From contig JAVKFU010000017.1 of assembly GCA_040223695.1 (NCBI GenBank), forward strand, positions 186,001-250,000: a stretch of 64,000 nucleotides of DNA, given 5' to 3'. The position numbers were made by a program, and so were the translations under genes. This document shows positions 1-9,057 of this stretch, piece by piece (the stretch's first letter is position 1; each line of letters opens with the position of its first letter). Below the pieces are notes generated by a model. The model searched no databases and had not been told where the DNA came from. It saw only the letters and a program-made list of their open reading frames with translations. The DNA comes from Deltaproteobacteria bacterium. Lineage in GTDB: Bacteria > Desulfobacterota_D > UBA1144 > Nemesobacterales > UBA2774.

Positions 1-603
1 ACCCACATGGAGAGTTACATATCTAATCTCCACCCCTTTTCTCTTCAGCCGCCCGAGGAGTTCAGGCGTAAAATGAAGACCCGCCGTGGGAGCCGCAATA
101 GCTCCCTCCTTTTCGGCAAAGACGGTTTGATAGGAACTTCTGTCGCTTTCATCAGGCGCGCGCTTTATATAGGGAGGGAGAGGCATTTTGCCTATTCTAT
201 CGAGAAAGAGAGGGGATTTTTCGTTAAATTCTATTATCCATTCGCTCCTGCCGTTTCTGTGAAGCGTGGCATTTACATCGCTTCCGAACTTAATTTCGAG
301 GTTCTCTTTCGGATTTCTGACAAGACATGTCCATCTCCGCCCGTCCTGCTTCTCTAGGAGAAGAACTTCGATCTCTCTACCGGATTTCCTGTTTCCGAAA
401 AGCCTCGCAGGAAGAACCCGTGTATTATTCAGCACCAGCAGATCGCCTGCGTTCAATAAATCGGGAAGCTCAAAGAACCTTTTGTGATTTATCCCCCCAT
501 GCTCTCTGTCGAGCACCATAAGCCTGGAGTTATGCCTTTCCGCGACCGGACGGTACGCGATCATCTCCTCGGGCAGACGGTAATCGAAATCGGAAGTTTT
601 CAT
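1..603 (-). CDS. queA: tRNA ribosyltransferase-isomerase QueA (partial, N-terminal 201 residues)
   Basis: The gene runs off the left edge. The visible 201 codons start at an ATG (601-603) and read without a stop to base 1. Residues 7-19 (DYRLPEEMIAYRP), the LNNTRVLPARL segment and PTAGLHFT near the edge are hallmarks of QueA. This enzyme moves and isomerises the ribosyl part of S-adenosylmethionine onto preQ1-modified tRNA, making epoxyqueuosine. The family is usually about 340 residues, so roughly 140 C-terminal residues lie outside. It starts 10 bases after the argG stop on the same strand, so the two are probably co-transcribed. The assignment is firm from motifs; only completeness cannot be judged. 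Confidence 0.95.
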   Translation of the reverse strand, partial: MKTSDFDYRLPEEMIAYRPVAERHNSRLMVLDREHGGINHKRFFELPDLLNAGDLLVLNNTRVLPARLFGNRKSGREIEVLLLEKQDGRRWTCLVRNPKENLEIKFGSDVNATLHRNGRSEWIIEFNEKSPLFLDRIGKMPLPPYIKRAPDESDRSSYQTVFAEKEGAIAAPTAGLHFTPELLGRLKRKGVEIRYVTLHVG

Positions 604-613
604 TATGAGAAGT

Positions 614-1822
614 TTACTTTCCTTTCTTTTCAAGGAGCTTTCCGACAGAAAGCCTGAGAGCGTTTAGTTTTATAAACCCCGTCGCGTCAGACTGGTCATA
701 GATGCTGTCTTCTTCGAAAGTCGCAAGATCCTCCTGATATAACGAATATGGCGACTTTCTTCCGGCCAGTATTACGTTGCCCTTGTATATCTTCAAACGC
801 ACAGTCCCGGTTACATTTTTCTGAGATTCCTCCACGGCCGCCCTGAGCATCTCCATCTCCGGGGAATACCAGAATCCGTAGTAAATGAGCTCCGAAATTT
901 TAGGAATGAAAGAATCCCTCAGGTGCATCACCTCCCTGTCCATGGTTATGGACTCGAGCGCCCTGTGAGCCGCGTGGAGTATCGTGCCACCCGGGGTCTC
1001 GTACACCCCCCTCGATTTCATGCCCACAAACCTGTTCTCCACCAGATCGACCCTGCCCACCCCGTTCGCCCCGCCTGTCTTATTGAGCGTGTCAAGCAGC
1101 TCCGCCGGTTGGAGCCCCTTTCCATCCACCCGCACGGGAACGCCTTTCTCAAAATCTATATCCAGGTATTGAGGTTCGTCCGGTGCTCTCTCCGGTGATA
1201 CGGTCATCTCAAACATATCCTCAGGGGGCTCTGACCAGGGGTCCTCCAGCATTCCTCCCTCATAACTGATATGGAGAAGATTCCTGTCGCAGCTGTAGGG
1301 CTTCTCTGAAGTAACAGGAACGGGTATGCCGTTTTTCCTGGCATATTCTATCAGGGAGCTTCTGGAATTCAGATCCCACTCCCTCCAGGGCGCGATAACC
1401 CTGATTTCAGGATCGAGCGCGTAATATGTAAGCTCGAAGCGTACCTGGTCGTTGCCCTTCCCGGTCGATCCGTGTGATACGGCAAAGGCGTTTTCCTTCT
1501 CCGCGATCTCGATCTGCCTTTTCGCGATGAGCGGACGGGCGAGCGAGGTCCCGAGTAAATATGTTCCTTCATACACCGCGCTTGCCTTTATAGCCGTAAA
1601 AACGAAATCATTTACGAACTCTTCCTTCAGGTCCTCTATATATACCTTGCTTGCCCCTGTTTTTATCGCTTTTTCCCTGACTTCCTCCAGATCCTCCCCC
1701 TGTCCGACGTCGGCGACATACGCTATTATCTCAGCCTCATATTTCTCGGCGAGCCACTTGAGAATCACCGAAGTATCAAGCCCGCCTGAGTAAGCCAGAA
1801 CGATCTTATTTGTTTTACTCAT
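614..1822 (-). CDS. argG: Argininosuccinate synthase
   Basis: This 402-residue protein joins citrulline and aspartate using ATP, the penultimate step of arginine synthesis in the cytoplasm. The N-type ATP pyrophosphatase loop AYSGGLDTS is at residues 10-18, followed by the [16 protein letters not shown] region that binds citrulline and aspartate. Length matches the family (about 400). The ATG start is preceded by GAGGGG about 9 bases upstream. It lies directly upstream of queA with a 10-base gap. The other arginine genes in the window, argC (17.1 kb) and argH (35.7 kb), are separate, so the pathway is not one operon here. A TATAAT hexamer on the minus strand near 1865-1870 could be a -10 element, but no convincing -35 was seen. 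Confidence 0.97.
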   Translation of the reverse strand: MSKTNKIVLAYSGGLDTSVILKWLAEKYEAEIIAYVADVGQGEDLEEVREKAIKTGASKVYIEDLKEEFVNDFVFTAIKASAVYEGTYLLGTSLARPLIAKRQIEIAEKENAFAVSHGSTGKGNDQVRFELTYYALDPEIRVIAPWREWDLNSRSSLIEYARKNGIPVPVTSEKPYSCDRNLLHISYEGGMLEDPWSEPPEDMFEMTVSPERAPDEPQYLDIDFEKGVPVRVDGKGLQPAELLDTLNKTGGANGVGRVDLVENRFVGMKSRGVYETPGGTILHAAHRALESITMDREVMHLRDSFIPKISELIYYGFWYSPEMEMLRAAVEESQKNVTGTVRLKIYKGNVILAGRKSPYSLYQEDLATFEEDSIYDQSDATGFIKLNALRLSVGKLLEKKGK

Positions 1823-1949
1823 TATCGTTTACCCCTCAAAATCCCGATTGCAGGATACAGTAATATTATATTTCGCTTGGAATTTAATTTACTTGGGAAT
1901 ATATGATAGTTAAAGACTCGGGAATCCGGAACGCGAATATAACGTGTGT

Positions 1950-2399
1950 TTACGGCTGCCCCTGTTGTCCCGGCTGCTCGCTCGGCGGCCTTAAGTCATG
2001 CAGATAAAACTTGGCGTTATTACCTTCATAAAATTTTTCAAGAGTGAAACCTATATATTCGATCTTCTCCTGATCATCGCCCATGTATGACGCGCGCTTG
2101 ACCTCATCCGACAGCTTGCACTCAACGGGTATATCCTTTGAAGCACTCTCGTGTGATATGAACCTAAGCCTTAAATCTCTGTCCTCAAGCTTTAAATTTT
2201 TAGGTAGAACAAACCCGACAGCCATTTTCGCGCTGATGAATTCCACAATAATAAGTCTTACGGTACTTGCGCCTATGCCTTCTGTTCCGCCTTCCACTTC
2301 GAATGTATATGCGTAATAATCAACGGACTGTCCGCTTTCATTCATAGAATCCAGATACCCATAGTCCTCCGAATCAAGCCAGCACATTATCTGAAGCAT
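1950..2399 (-). CDS. Hypothetical protein, 149 aa, proline/glutamine-rich tail
   Basis: I do not recognise this protein. It has no signal peptide or membrane segment, is mixed alpha/beta in composition, and ends in a PPSEQPGQQGQP tail that looks disordered. I choose the ATG at 2397-2399 because GGAGG sits six bases before it; an in-frame TTG at 2409-2411 would place that Shine-Dalgarno inside the gene. It stands alone between argG and pgeF, with about 90-130 bp gaps on both sides. Codon use (AGA/AGG arginine, ATA isoleucine) matches its neighbours, so it is probably a real native gene. A PilZ-like or other small beta-barrel fold is possible but unsupported. Confidence 0.7.
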   Translation of the reverse strand: MLQIMCWLDSEDYGYLDSMNESGQSVDYYAYTFEVEGGTEGIGASTVRLIIVEFISAKMAVGFVLPKNLKLEDRDLRLRFISHESASKDIPVECKLSDEVKRASYMGDDQEKIEYIGFTLEKFYEGNNAKFYLHDLRPPSEQPGQQGQP

Positions 2400-2492
2400 G
2401 ATCGCCTCCAATCAAATTTAATTTATCGTTATGAATTTGTTCGGATATTATACCCTCTAAAAAATATAACACTTTTTTCCCGGACTCTGACT

Positions 2493-3176
2493 CTAAACGA
2501 GACCGATCACGCTGAGCTGGCTTCCGACACCTTTGCCTTCCCTACGGTAGGAGTAAAAATTATCGTTACATATCGTGCAAATATCCATAATTTCTATATT
2601 TTTAACGCCGGATCTCTCGAGCGCCGATTCATTGGCTAAAGCCAGATCGAGAATGAATTTGGAATCAGCTTTTTCTCTTAAATATTGACTGTTGTCACGA
2701 TACTTTTCTCTAAACTGAAAGGCAACGTCCTCACCAACTTCGTAACAGCAGTTCCTCGCGGAAGGGCCGATTACGGCAATCATCCGTTCGGGAGTAATAC
2801 CGAAACTGTCTTTAATCACACCTAGTGTTTTATCAACAATTTGCGAGAGAGTGCCGCGCCATCCCGCGTGTACGGCAGCGGCCACTTCTCCTCTGTCGTC
2901 AGCAAGTAGAACAGGAACACAGTCGGCGGTAGAGACGCCTATTCCGACACCTCTCAGCCGGGTAACAAGGGCATCCCCGGTCATATATGCTTCCGCGACA
3001 CTATTGTCATTTATCACTTTGACCTCACTGCTGTGTATTTGCCTGAGGCGGGTTATCCCCCCTGACAAACCCAGGCTCACGGCCAAATCAGACTCCGCAC
3101 CCTTAACAGTTCTGTCCGCAAATCCGTGCACAATCCCCGGAACCGTGGATAGTATGCTCGATTTAGTCCAGTTCAT
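2493..3176 (-). CDS. pgeF: Laccase-domain protein (PgeF/YfiH, purine nucleoside phosphorylase type)
   Basis: A 227-residue member of the multicopper-polyphenol-oxidase-like (DUF152/YfiH) family. The metal-binding pieces visible are RQIHSSEV (residues 44-51), the ADCVPVLLAD segment, AAVHAGWRGT and IGPSARNCCYEVGEDV. Family members act as purine nucleoside phosphorylases or adenosine deaminases, and in some bacteria affect peptidoglycan editing. It starts three bases after the stop of the upstream rluD-like gene on the same strand. This rluD-pgeF pairing is very common in bacteria and supports the call. Which substrate it uses cannot be read from sequence. Confidence 0.92.
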   Translation of the reverse strand: MNWTKSSILSTVPGIVHGFADRTVKGAESDLAVSLGLSGGITRLRQIHSSEVKVINDNSVAEAYMTGDALVTRLRGVGIGVSTADCVPVLLADDRGEVAAAVHAGWRGTLSQIVDKTLGVIKDSFGITPERMIAVIGPSARNCCYEVGEDVAFQFREKYRDNSQYLREKADSKFILDLALANESALERSGVKNIEIMDICTICNDNFYSYRREGKGVGSQLSVIGLV

Positions 3177-3179
3177 TGT

Positions 3180-4145
3180 CTATAAATTATTCTCCCCGGA
3201 TTCCTCAAGAATGTTAAGGGCCTCTTTCATATCTTCCGGCACAGGAGCGGTAAATTCCATATATTCCTTCGTGGCGGGATGCGCAAAGCCGAGTTTAAAG
3301 GCATGCAGCGCCTGCCTCCCTATCTTTTTCGCAGCGGCTGCGACAGCGCCCGATTTTAGCTTTTTATAGCCGTATACTTCATCAGCCAGAACCGGGTGAC
3401 CGTTCTCCGAGAAATGAACCCTTATCTGATGAGTACGGCCTGTTTTGGGCTCGGCCTCGACGAGCGTGGCGTTTTTATATCTCTTTACCACCTTCCACAA
3501 TGTAAGCGCTTCTCTGCCAGAGGCGGTTTTAGAGGACATTTTGATTCTGTTTGTGGGATGTCTCCCTATTCCGGATGAAAACGATCCCGAATCCTTTTTC
3601 AATACACCTTCCACTACCGCCATGTATTTCTTACGGACGGTTCTCTCTTTGAACTGTCCGACGAGCGAGTTGTGGGACAAATCGTTTTTAGCCACTACCA
3701 TAATCCCCGACGTATTTTTGTCCAGCCTGTGTACTATACCCGGCCTTATCTTCCCCCCGATACCGGACAGGTCCTTACACCTGTGGAGAAGCGCATTTAC
3801 AAGAGTCCCTCTTTTTACACCCGCTCCGGGATGGACGGTCATGCCGGGAGGCTTGTTGACTACCGCTATGCAATCATCCTCAAAAATGACCTCAATCGGA
3901 ATATCCTCGGGCTCCGCATCTATGGATTCCGGCGCGGGTATCGTTACATGCACAACTTCACCGACGTCGAATTTCCTCGAAGGCTTAATTGGCTCTCCCC
4001 CGACCAGCACGTGCTTCTCGTCAATCAGTTTTTTAATCTGAGAACGCGTCAGCCCCGGGAGAAAATGAGAAAGCACAATATCGGCTCTCTTGTCCGCGAA
4101 TTCCGGTGAGATTCGAAATTTTTCAGTCCTTTGCCCGTTAATCAT
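3180..4145 (-). CDS. rluD: RluA/RluD-family 23S rRNA pseudouridine synthase
   Basis: A 321-residue pseudouridine synthase. An S4 RNA-binding domain covers roughly residues 12-75 (LTRSQIKKLIDEKHVLVGG). The catalytic motif HRLDKNTSG carries the essential aspartate, followed by GRTHQIRVHF and RQALHAFKLGF. Related enzymes modify uridines in 23S rRNA helix 69 (RluD) or other rRNA and tRNA sites. The symbol is by architecture and operon position next to pgeF; the exact target is inferred. I prefer the ATG at 4143-4145, though an in-frame TTG three codons upstream (4152-4154) is also possible. Neither has a strong Shine-Dalgarno. Confidence 0.9.
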   Translation of the reverse strand: MINGQRTEKFRISPEFADKRADIVLSHFLPGLTRSQIKKLIDEKHVLVGGEPIKPSRKFDVGEVVHVTIPAPESIDAEPEDIPIEVIFEDDCIAVVNKPPGMTVHPGAGVKRGTLVNALLHRCKDLSGIGGKIRPGIVHRLDKNTSGIMVVAKNDLSHNSLVGQFKERTVRKKYMAVVEGVLKKDSGSFSSGIGRHPTNRIKMSSKTASGREALTLWKVVKRYKNATLVEAEPKTGRTHQIRVHFSENGHPVLADEVYGYKKLKSGAVAAAAKKIGRQALHAFKLGFAHPATKEYMEFTAPVPEDMKEALNILEESGENNL

Positions 4146-4179
4146 TACTTTCAACTAAAGGGGAAGTGACGAGGGGATA

Positions 4180-5286
4180 CTATTTTCTATCCCTTTTATC
4201 CTGAATTATCTGTCTTACGGCGGTTGTGAGTACCCCGGGAAGATTTTTACTCCACCTCAGATTTTTCAGATCGACATCCCTCAAGTGCCTTATCAGGTTT
4301 ACTGAAATATGCGGAGGTGTTTTGGGGTTATTAACCAGGGCCAGCTTAACCTGATATAACCTCATCCACTTACGGCCGTCCGAAATCTCACGAAGTATGT
4401 CCTCACTAACGATCTTTGATTGAGATATCGACACGATTTCACTGTCGGTAAGCCTCGGGTTCTTGAGAACGGCTTTCGATACAATCCTGTTCGGGTCCTT
4501 AATCAGCACAGTCCTTGCTTCCCTGTTTCCGAGGATCGCGAGCTTTATTTTCTGACCGATATTTAACATGCTTATTTGAATCTGATAATTCTGATGTCTT
4601 ATTTCAGAGGGTTCCCCGTCTTCATCGTTTTCCTCGACAAGCTCTTCGTCAATGTCAACGTCATCCAGAAACGATTCCTGAACCTCATAGTCTGCTTCTC
4701 CTTCATGAGCATCTTCCGATTCGGGGTTTTGCGAAACCGGAGCATCTTCCGGATGAACCAGATCGGGAATATCGTACTTCTTTCCCATGTAGAGTTTTAA
4801 ATAATCTATTACCGCATCCAGCGTCGAGCGCGTAATCACGGGATTTTTGCTCAGGGACTCCACAATATCCGCGGAACGTACAATCCTCTCATGGTTGTTC
4901 GCTATCAGCTCTATAAGGTTTTGGGCGTGTACCGCCCCCGCCAGATAAGCGATGGTATCGTCTCTCGCGGAGTTATTTAATATGATCTTCTGTAGCTGTT
5001 TTTCATCGCTGATCGTGCGCGCGAAATAATCCAGAAGCCCGGAATTAGTTCCCGGATCGCCAAGGACGGACGAAACCACATCGGCGGGTATCTCCGAGAG
5101 AGACTTACGGGCATGCTCCGAGACCTCCCCGTCATTATCTGAAATGAGCAGGTAAAGAACAAGCGTAATATCTTTGGGGATAAGCGGAACAAGCCCTCGG
5201 GCCGCCATTAAACGTAGTTCTTTGGGACGAGAAGGATCGGCAAACTTTCTTACAGGCTCCGGTAGGCTTTCAGAATAATCTTTCAT
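4180..5286 (-). CDS. Repeat-type hypothetical protein with acidic linker
   Basis: No function recognised. The protein (368 residues from the ATG at 5284-5286) has two helical parts. The N-terminal part resembles HEAT/ARM-like repeats, with phrases such as LRLMAARGLVPLIP and LLISDNDGEVSEHARKSL. A strongly acidic, low-complexity linker follows (about residues 185-240, rich in D and E). A conserved-looking C-terminal helical region carries IKLAILGNREARTVLIKDPN and NPKTPPHISVNLI. From memory, this C-terminal phrase pattern recurs in unnamed proteins of deltaproteobacteria and acidobacteria. An upstream start at 5382 would add 32 residues without domain character, so I chose the inner start. It sits 34 bp before rluD on the same strand and may share its transcript. 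Confidence 0.75.
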   Translation of the reverse strand: MKDYSESLPEPVRKFADPSRPKELRLMAARGLVPLIPKDITLVLYLLISDNDGEVSEHARKSLSEIPADVVSSVLGDPGTNSGLLDYFARTISDEKQLQKIILNNSARDDTIAYLAGAVHAQNLIELIANNHERIVRSADIVESLSKNPVITRSTLDAVIDYLKLYMGKKYDIPDLVHPEDAPVSQNPESEDAHEGEADYEVQESFLDDVDIDEELVEENDEDGEPSEIRHQNYQIQISMLNIGQKIKLAILGNREARTVLIKDPNRIVSKAVLKNPRLTDSEIVSISQSKIVSEDILREISDGRKWMRLYQVKLALVNNPKTPPHISVNLIRHLRDVDLKNLRWSKNLPGVLTTAVRQIIQDKRDRK

Positions 5287-5488
5287 TGCTAGTTCTAATT
5301 GTATAAAAAAACCCGACCGCTCGCAATGTTTGTAAAAAATGACGGCAAAAGAAGTATCGCATATCTTTTGACGGAAGAACACAGACGAAACTTGATATAT
5401 ATTTATTTCTATACATTATTTTTGGCTGCCATATAATTAAACTTCGGGAACCGGGATTAAACCCCGATTAGAACTTAGGGAAGATATA

Positions 5489-6856
5489 GTGACGATAAAT
5501 CAGAAATCGGCGGTAAAGGTATACGAAGGCAGATGGGCGACAAAACCCGAAAAAGTCAAAGAGGGAATATTGTTCAGTTACTATTCACCGTACGCACGGG
5601 AAGTATATATTTCCGGTGATTTCAACGGATGGAAACAGGGCGCTACACCTTTAATAAAAGGTAATGACGATGTCTGGCGTCTGATTATGACGCTTCCGTC
5701 AGGCCGGTGGTATGACTATAAGTTCATCGTTGACGGAAAGTGGATAACCGACCCCAATAATCCCGACCTTAACCCCGACACCGCAGGAGATGCCAATTCG
5801 GTGATTTACCTCGGGAAGAGCGGCGAGCTGCTGGCGGGGGACGATCCCGGGAGGCATGTATTCTCTCCGGAGGGAAGAAATATCCGACGCGGCCGTTTCG
5901 AGTCGCCGAAATACAGCAGGAGCTTTGAGTTTTTTTACATTCTTCCCGAGGGCCAGGATAAGAGCAATCTGCCCGTCATAATATGTCTCAACAACTACAT
6001 AAAGTCTCAGCGGATACACGAATACTGCAAAAAATACGGATATATCGGCATAATGCCCTCCCCTGAGCTCGGCCGAGATTATTTAAGACTGGGAAAGGTT
6101 GATACCTTTTCCGAACTTCTCGATTACCTGAAGAATAGTTTCAAAATAGACGACGACAGAATCTACGTGACCGGCATGTCAAACGGCGGGCTCGAAGCAA
6201 TGCTCGTATCAATGTACTATCCCGACCTGATTGCGGCCTCGGGACTTGTATTCGGCCCGTACAGGCTTAGGTATTATAAGAAGCGAATAAAAGATATGAA
6301 CCCTCCGGAGCTAAGGAATTTTATTAACAGTCTCGATTTCCCGGAGAAGATGATAGCGAATCTGGAGAATCTGCCGTTGTACATTTCACACGGAGGGGAT
6401 GACGAAGCCGTTCCCGTCGACGATGCAATCGTTCTCCACGAAATGACCGAAAAGCTCGGGGGCCCCGCGAAATTTAAATATTACCCTGAAGAGGGGCATA
6501 CATGGCTCATGGTGGACAAGGACCTGCCGGAGATATTCGACTGGTTCGGCAGGCACACGCGTGTCCGGTTTCCGAAGTATATTCACTATACCGCGCCTTC
6601 CGGTATTTTTAAAAATACGATTTATTGGGCGGAGTTCACCGCAGCCGACATCCGGGGTCCGGTTAAAGTCTTTGTGGAACCGGCCGGAAAATACATACTG
6701 AAGGTCGAAATAGAAAACATCAGCAAGTTAATACTCAAACCGCTCCGGGAATTTGTGAAAATTTCGGACAAATTAAAAATAGAAACAAATATCGAGGCTT
6801 CTAACATAGATTTCGATAAGGTTGCAAATGAAGCTGTAATAACCTTCGGGTGCTGA
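5489..6856 (+). CDS. Glycogen-binding (CBM48/AMPK-type) domain fused to an esterase
   Basis: A 455-residue two-domain protein. Residues about 23-105 form a CBM48/AMPK-beta-type carbohydrate-binding module: VYISGDFNGW, YDYKFIVDGKW and DANSVIYL contain the tryptophans and lysine that contact alpha-glucan in this family. The following domain is an alpha/beta hydrolase of the esterase D/feruloyl esterase type, with nucleophile motif GMSNGG, acid ISHGGDDEAVP and histidine EEGHTW. A C-terminal beta-rich tail of about 95 residues (VRFPKYIHYTAP onward) is unassigned. The start is GTG, with AGGGAAG upstream. No signal peptide is seen, so a cytoplasmic role is likely. It heads a three-hydrolase operon. 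Its substrate is unknown; a storage glucan or acylated sugar is a guess. Confidence 0.88.
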   Translation: MTINQKSAVKVYEGRWATKPEKVKEGILFSYYSPYAREVYISGDFNGWKQGATPLIKGNDDVWRLIMTLPSGRWYDYKFIVDGKWITDPNNPDLNPDTAGDANSVIYLGKSGELLAGDDPGRHVFSPEGRNIRRGRFESPKYSRSFEFFYILPEGQDKSNLPVIICLNNYIKSQRIHEYCKKYGYIGIMPSPELGRDYLRLGKVDTFSELLDYLKNSFKIDDDRIYVTGMSNGGLEAMLVSMYYPDLIAASGLVFGPYRLRYYKKRIKDMNPPELRNFINSLDFPEKMIANLENLPLYISHGGDDEAVPVDDAIVLHEMTEKLGGPAKFKYYPEEGHTWLMVDKDLPEIFDWFGRHTRVRFPKYIHYTAPSGIFKNTIYWAEFTAADIRGPVKVFVEPAGKYILKVEIENISKLILKPLREFVKISDKLKIETNIEASNIDFDKVANEAVITFGC

Positions 6857-6859
6857 TTC

Positions 6860-7801
6860 ATGACGTCAACTGACAAAACAAAATATATGGAACAGGAGCT
6901 TTTATCCATTCCGTTCGGAAATAGCAAGATAGATGCCCTTTTCTACAGAAGCCTTCTCAGGGCTGACGAATCCGAGAAAGAGCCCGTGATGATTCATGTG
7001 CACGGATTTCTGGGCAATTTTCTCGAAGGAAGCCAGCGTTTTTTACCCCCTATTCTGGCGAAGTCCGGCTATTCGTCTCTTTCAATCAACACAAGAATGG
7101 CGACCTTCGGCCTCTTTTTCGGATACGGAATCATAGACGACACCATCCCTCAAATAGATACGGTCGTTGTGTATCTGAAGAACCTGGGATATAAGAAAAT
7201 CATTTTATCCGGATACAGCGTCGGAAGCAGTATTGTTATGAGATACGCCTCGCTCAGAAACGATCCTTCCAGGTATCAGAGCTTAAGAGGAGTAGTGGGC
7301 ATTTCCACTTCATATTCCACCCCTGAAACCATACGTATGAAATGGAACGGATGGAGAAGCGTCCCTTCGTATGACGAGATTTACAGAAGGGTAAAAGAGG
7401 CTCTTAAGCCCGACCCTTACAGCTCGGCGGAAGACCGCACTGTCATAATATACAGGGCAAGCGGAGACACGCTAAACCCGGAACATTCGGAGCTGTACAC
7501 ATTTAAAACATGGTGGCACCTGGCGAGCCCTGAGGCCGAGTCGGCAATGTGTTTCAGACAAATCGAAAAGGTAAAAATACCGGTCCTCCTGATTCAGGGG
7601 CGAAATGACGATACCCTGAAATCTGATGAAGCTATCGAGCTTGCAAAGATTGCGAAGAAGGCCGGCAATCGTGATGTATCCAGCATATACATGGACGCCG
7701 GTCACGGATTCGAGGGCAAAGAAAAAGAATTGGGAGAAGAGATTATAAAATGGCTCGACGCAAGGTTCGGCAACCAGCGACTTCCAGATCGGCATGATTA
7801 A
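6860..7801 (+). CDS. Alpha/beta hydrolase, first of a tandem pair
   Basis: A 313-residue alpha/beta hydrolase. The oxyanion region is HVHGFLGNF, the nucleophile motif is GYSVGS (G-x-S-x-G), the acid is probably in IQGRNDDTL, and the histidine is in MDAGHGFEG. The start lies three bases after the stop of the CBM48-esterase, and the end overlaps the next gene by 8 bases, so translational coupling is likely. It is clearly paralogous to the next protein; shared phrases include NTRMA, KTWW and SPEAE. No signal peptide is visible. Substrate unknown. Together with its neighbours it suggests sequential de-esterification of one compound class, but that is inference. Confidence 0.88.
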   Translation: MTSTDKTKYMEQELLSIPFGNSKIDALFYRSLLRADESEKEPVMIHVHGFLGNFLEGSQRFLPPILAKSGYSSLSINTRMATFGLFFGYGIIDDTIPQIDTVVVYLKNLGYKKIILSGYSVGSSIVMRYASLRNDPSRYQSLRGVVGISTSYSTPETIRMKWNGWRSVPSYDEIYRRVKEALKPDPYSSAEDRTVIIYRASGDTLNPEHSELYTFKTWWHLASPEAESAMCFRQIEKVKIPVLLIQGRNDDTLKSDEAIELAKIAKKAGNRDVSSIYMDAGHGFEGKEKELGEEIIKWLDARFGNQRLPDRHD

Positions 7802-8720
7802 AAGACAGCGACAACTAATCAGCTTCAGATCAAAAGACGACTTTTTAATACACTCCCTCTTGGTTACCGGCGAATACCCAAAGCGGGAAGACCTGATGAA
7901 ATCCCCGATTATCATTTTAGTTCACGGCGTATTGGGACATTTTTTGGCGCGCGGAACACCGAGACAGCTGCCGGGAGCCCTGGCCGAAAACGGGATAAAC
8001 TCCTTTTCGATAAACACCAGAATGGCCTATCTGGGTCAGATAAATGGAAATGCGATATTCGACAAGACGGTTTATGACATAGATGCGGCACTGGACTATC
8101 TTCGCGAGGAGGGTTTTTTAAATATATTTATACTGGGATTCAGCCTCGGAGCCAATCTGGCGGCTTACCATAATTCAATAAGAACATATAGTGAATTAAA
8201 GGGAATTATTCTCGAAGGATGCGCGTATTCACTTCCCGACTCTCAAAAAAGAAGATGGGACAAGTGGAAAAGCATACCATCTTACGGAGAGGTCTATGAA
8301 AAGGCGATCGAGCTTTTAGCCCCCGACCCGATATCAAGTAGAAATGACCGGATTTTCCTAGTCAACAGGGCATGGGGGGACACGCTCAATCCTTTTCATA
8401 ATGAAATATTTACATACAAGACCTGGTGGTTTATGAGGAGCCCGGAGGCAGAGAATGCCAAAACATATAAAATCATTCCAGAGATGAAAACACCCCTTCT
8501 GTTGCTGCAGGGGGAGCATGACGACATCCTGGATGATTGGGAGTGTCGGGAACTTGCCCGATCGGCCCGGGAATCAGGAAACGGTGCGGTCGAATTCAAT
8601 TATATTCCGGGGGCAAAGCACGACTGCATGGAAAATGCCGAGGCCACTGTTAACGCCATATCGGTCTGGGTCAAAACAGTATTGAAGCGGCAGAAATTAA
8701 AGGGAGAAAGTACAGGTTAA
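7794..8720 (+). CDS. Alpha/beta hydrolase, second of a tandem pair
   Basis: A 308-residue paralogue of the preceding hydrolase. It has LVHGVLGHF (oxyanion region), GFSLGAN (G-x-S-x-G nucleophile), LQGEHDDIL (acid) and GAKHDCMEN (histidine), so the triad looks intact. The start ATG lies inside the end of the upstream gene (8-base overlap). The pair therefore arose by tandem duplication and diverged while keeping catalytic residues, which argues for two different substrates. No signal peptide or membrane helix is seen. The gene ends the operon; about 340 bp without a gene follows. Confidence 0.87.
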   Translation: MIKRQRQLISFRSKDDFLIHSLLVTGEYPKREDLMKSPIIILVHGVLGHFLARGTPRQLPGALAENGINSFSINTRMAYLGQINGNAIFDKTVYDIDAALDYLREEGFLNIFILGFSLGANLAAYHNSIRTYSELKGIILEGCAYSLPDSQKRRWDKWKSIPSYGEVYEKAIELLAPDPISSRNDRIFLVNRAWGDTLNPFHNEIFTYKTWWFMRSPEAENAKTYKIIPEMKTPLLLLQGEHDDILDDWECRELARSARESGNGAVEFNYIPGAKHDCMENAEATVNAISVWVKTVLKRQKLKGESTG

Positions 8721-9057
8721 GCGGATTATCCGGAAAAGAATAATACACTCATTTCATTATACCTCTCAAAAATAAACGGCTGATTACCGCCCCCTGCCGC
8801 AGGCATATTCACTATTACTAATAGTCAGATTAAAACTCCCCCCATATCGATATACCCTGATTTGCATAACTACCTGACGAAAATTGTAAAAATGCGGCAA
8901 AGAAATAATCCCCTCATAAAAAAAAGCAAGCATTGCAGCAAGTTACAAGTCAGGCGCCTTATGGCATGGATTTTGCTCAATATATTTTTGTGCTGACCGG
9001 AATCGGTCATTTGCCCTGATGACTCCAAAAGCGAATATCGGATCAGGAGAGACATTT
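8721..9057 (+). other. Gene-free stretch between hydrolase operon and hypothetical gene
   Basis: I see no convincing gene here. A minus-strand frame of about 60 codons overlaps the start of the next gene and has no supporting start signal. Short AT-rich runs occur, and a small CCTGC/GCAGG inverted repeat lies near 8790-8805. The last 20 bases hold the Shine-Dalgarno AGGAGAG for the gene at 9058. No strong terminator was identified. Confidence 0.5.

Noticed and set aside
3445-4041. Open frame of 198 codons antisense to rluD
   Set aside because: Same reason; the minus-strand gene has all catalytic motifs.
8870-9055. 61-codon minus-strand frame in the gap before the 9058 gene
   Set aside because: No Shine-Dalgarno, no recognised motif, and overlap with the upstream region of a better-supported gene.
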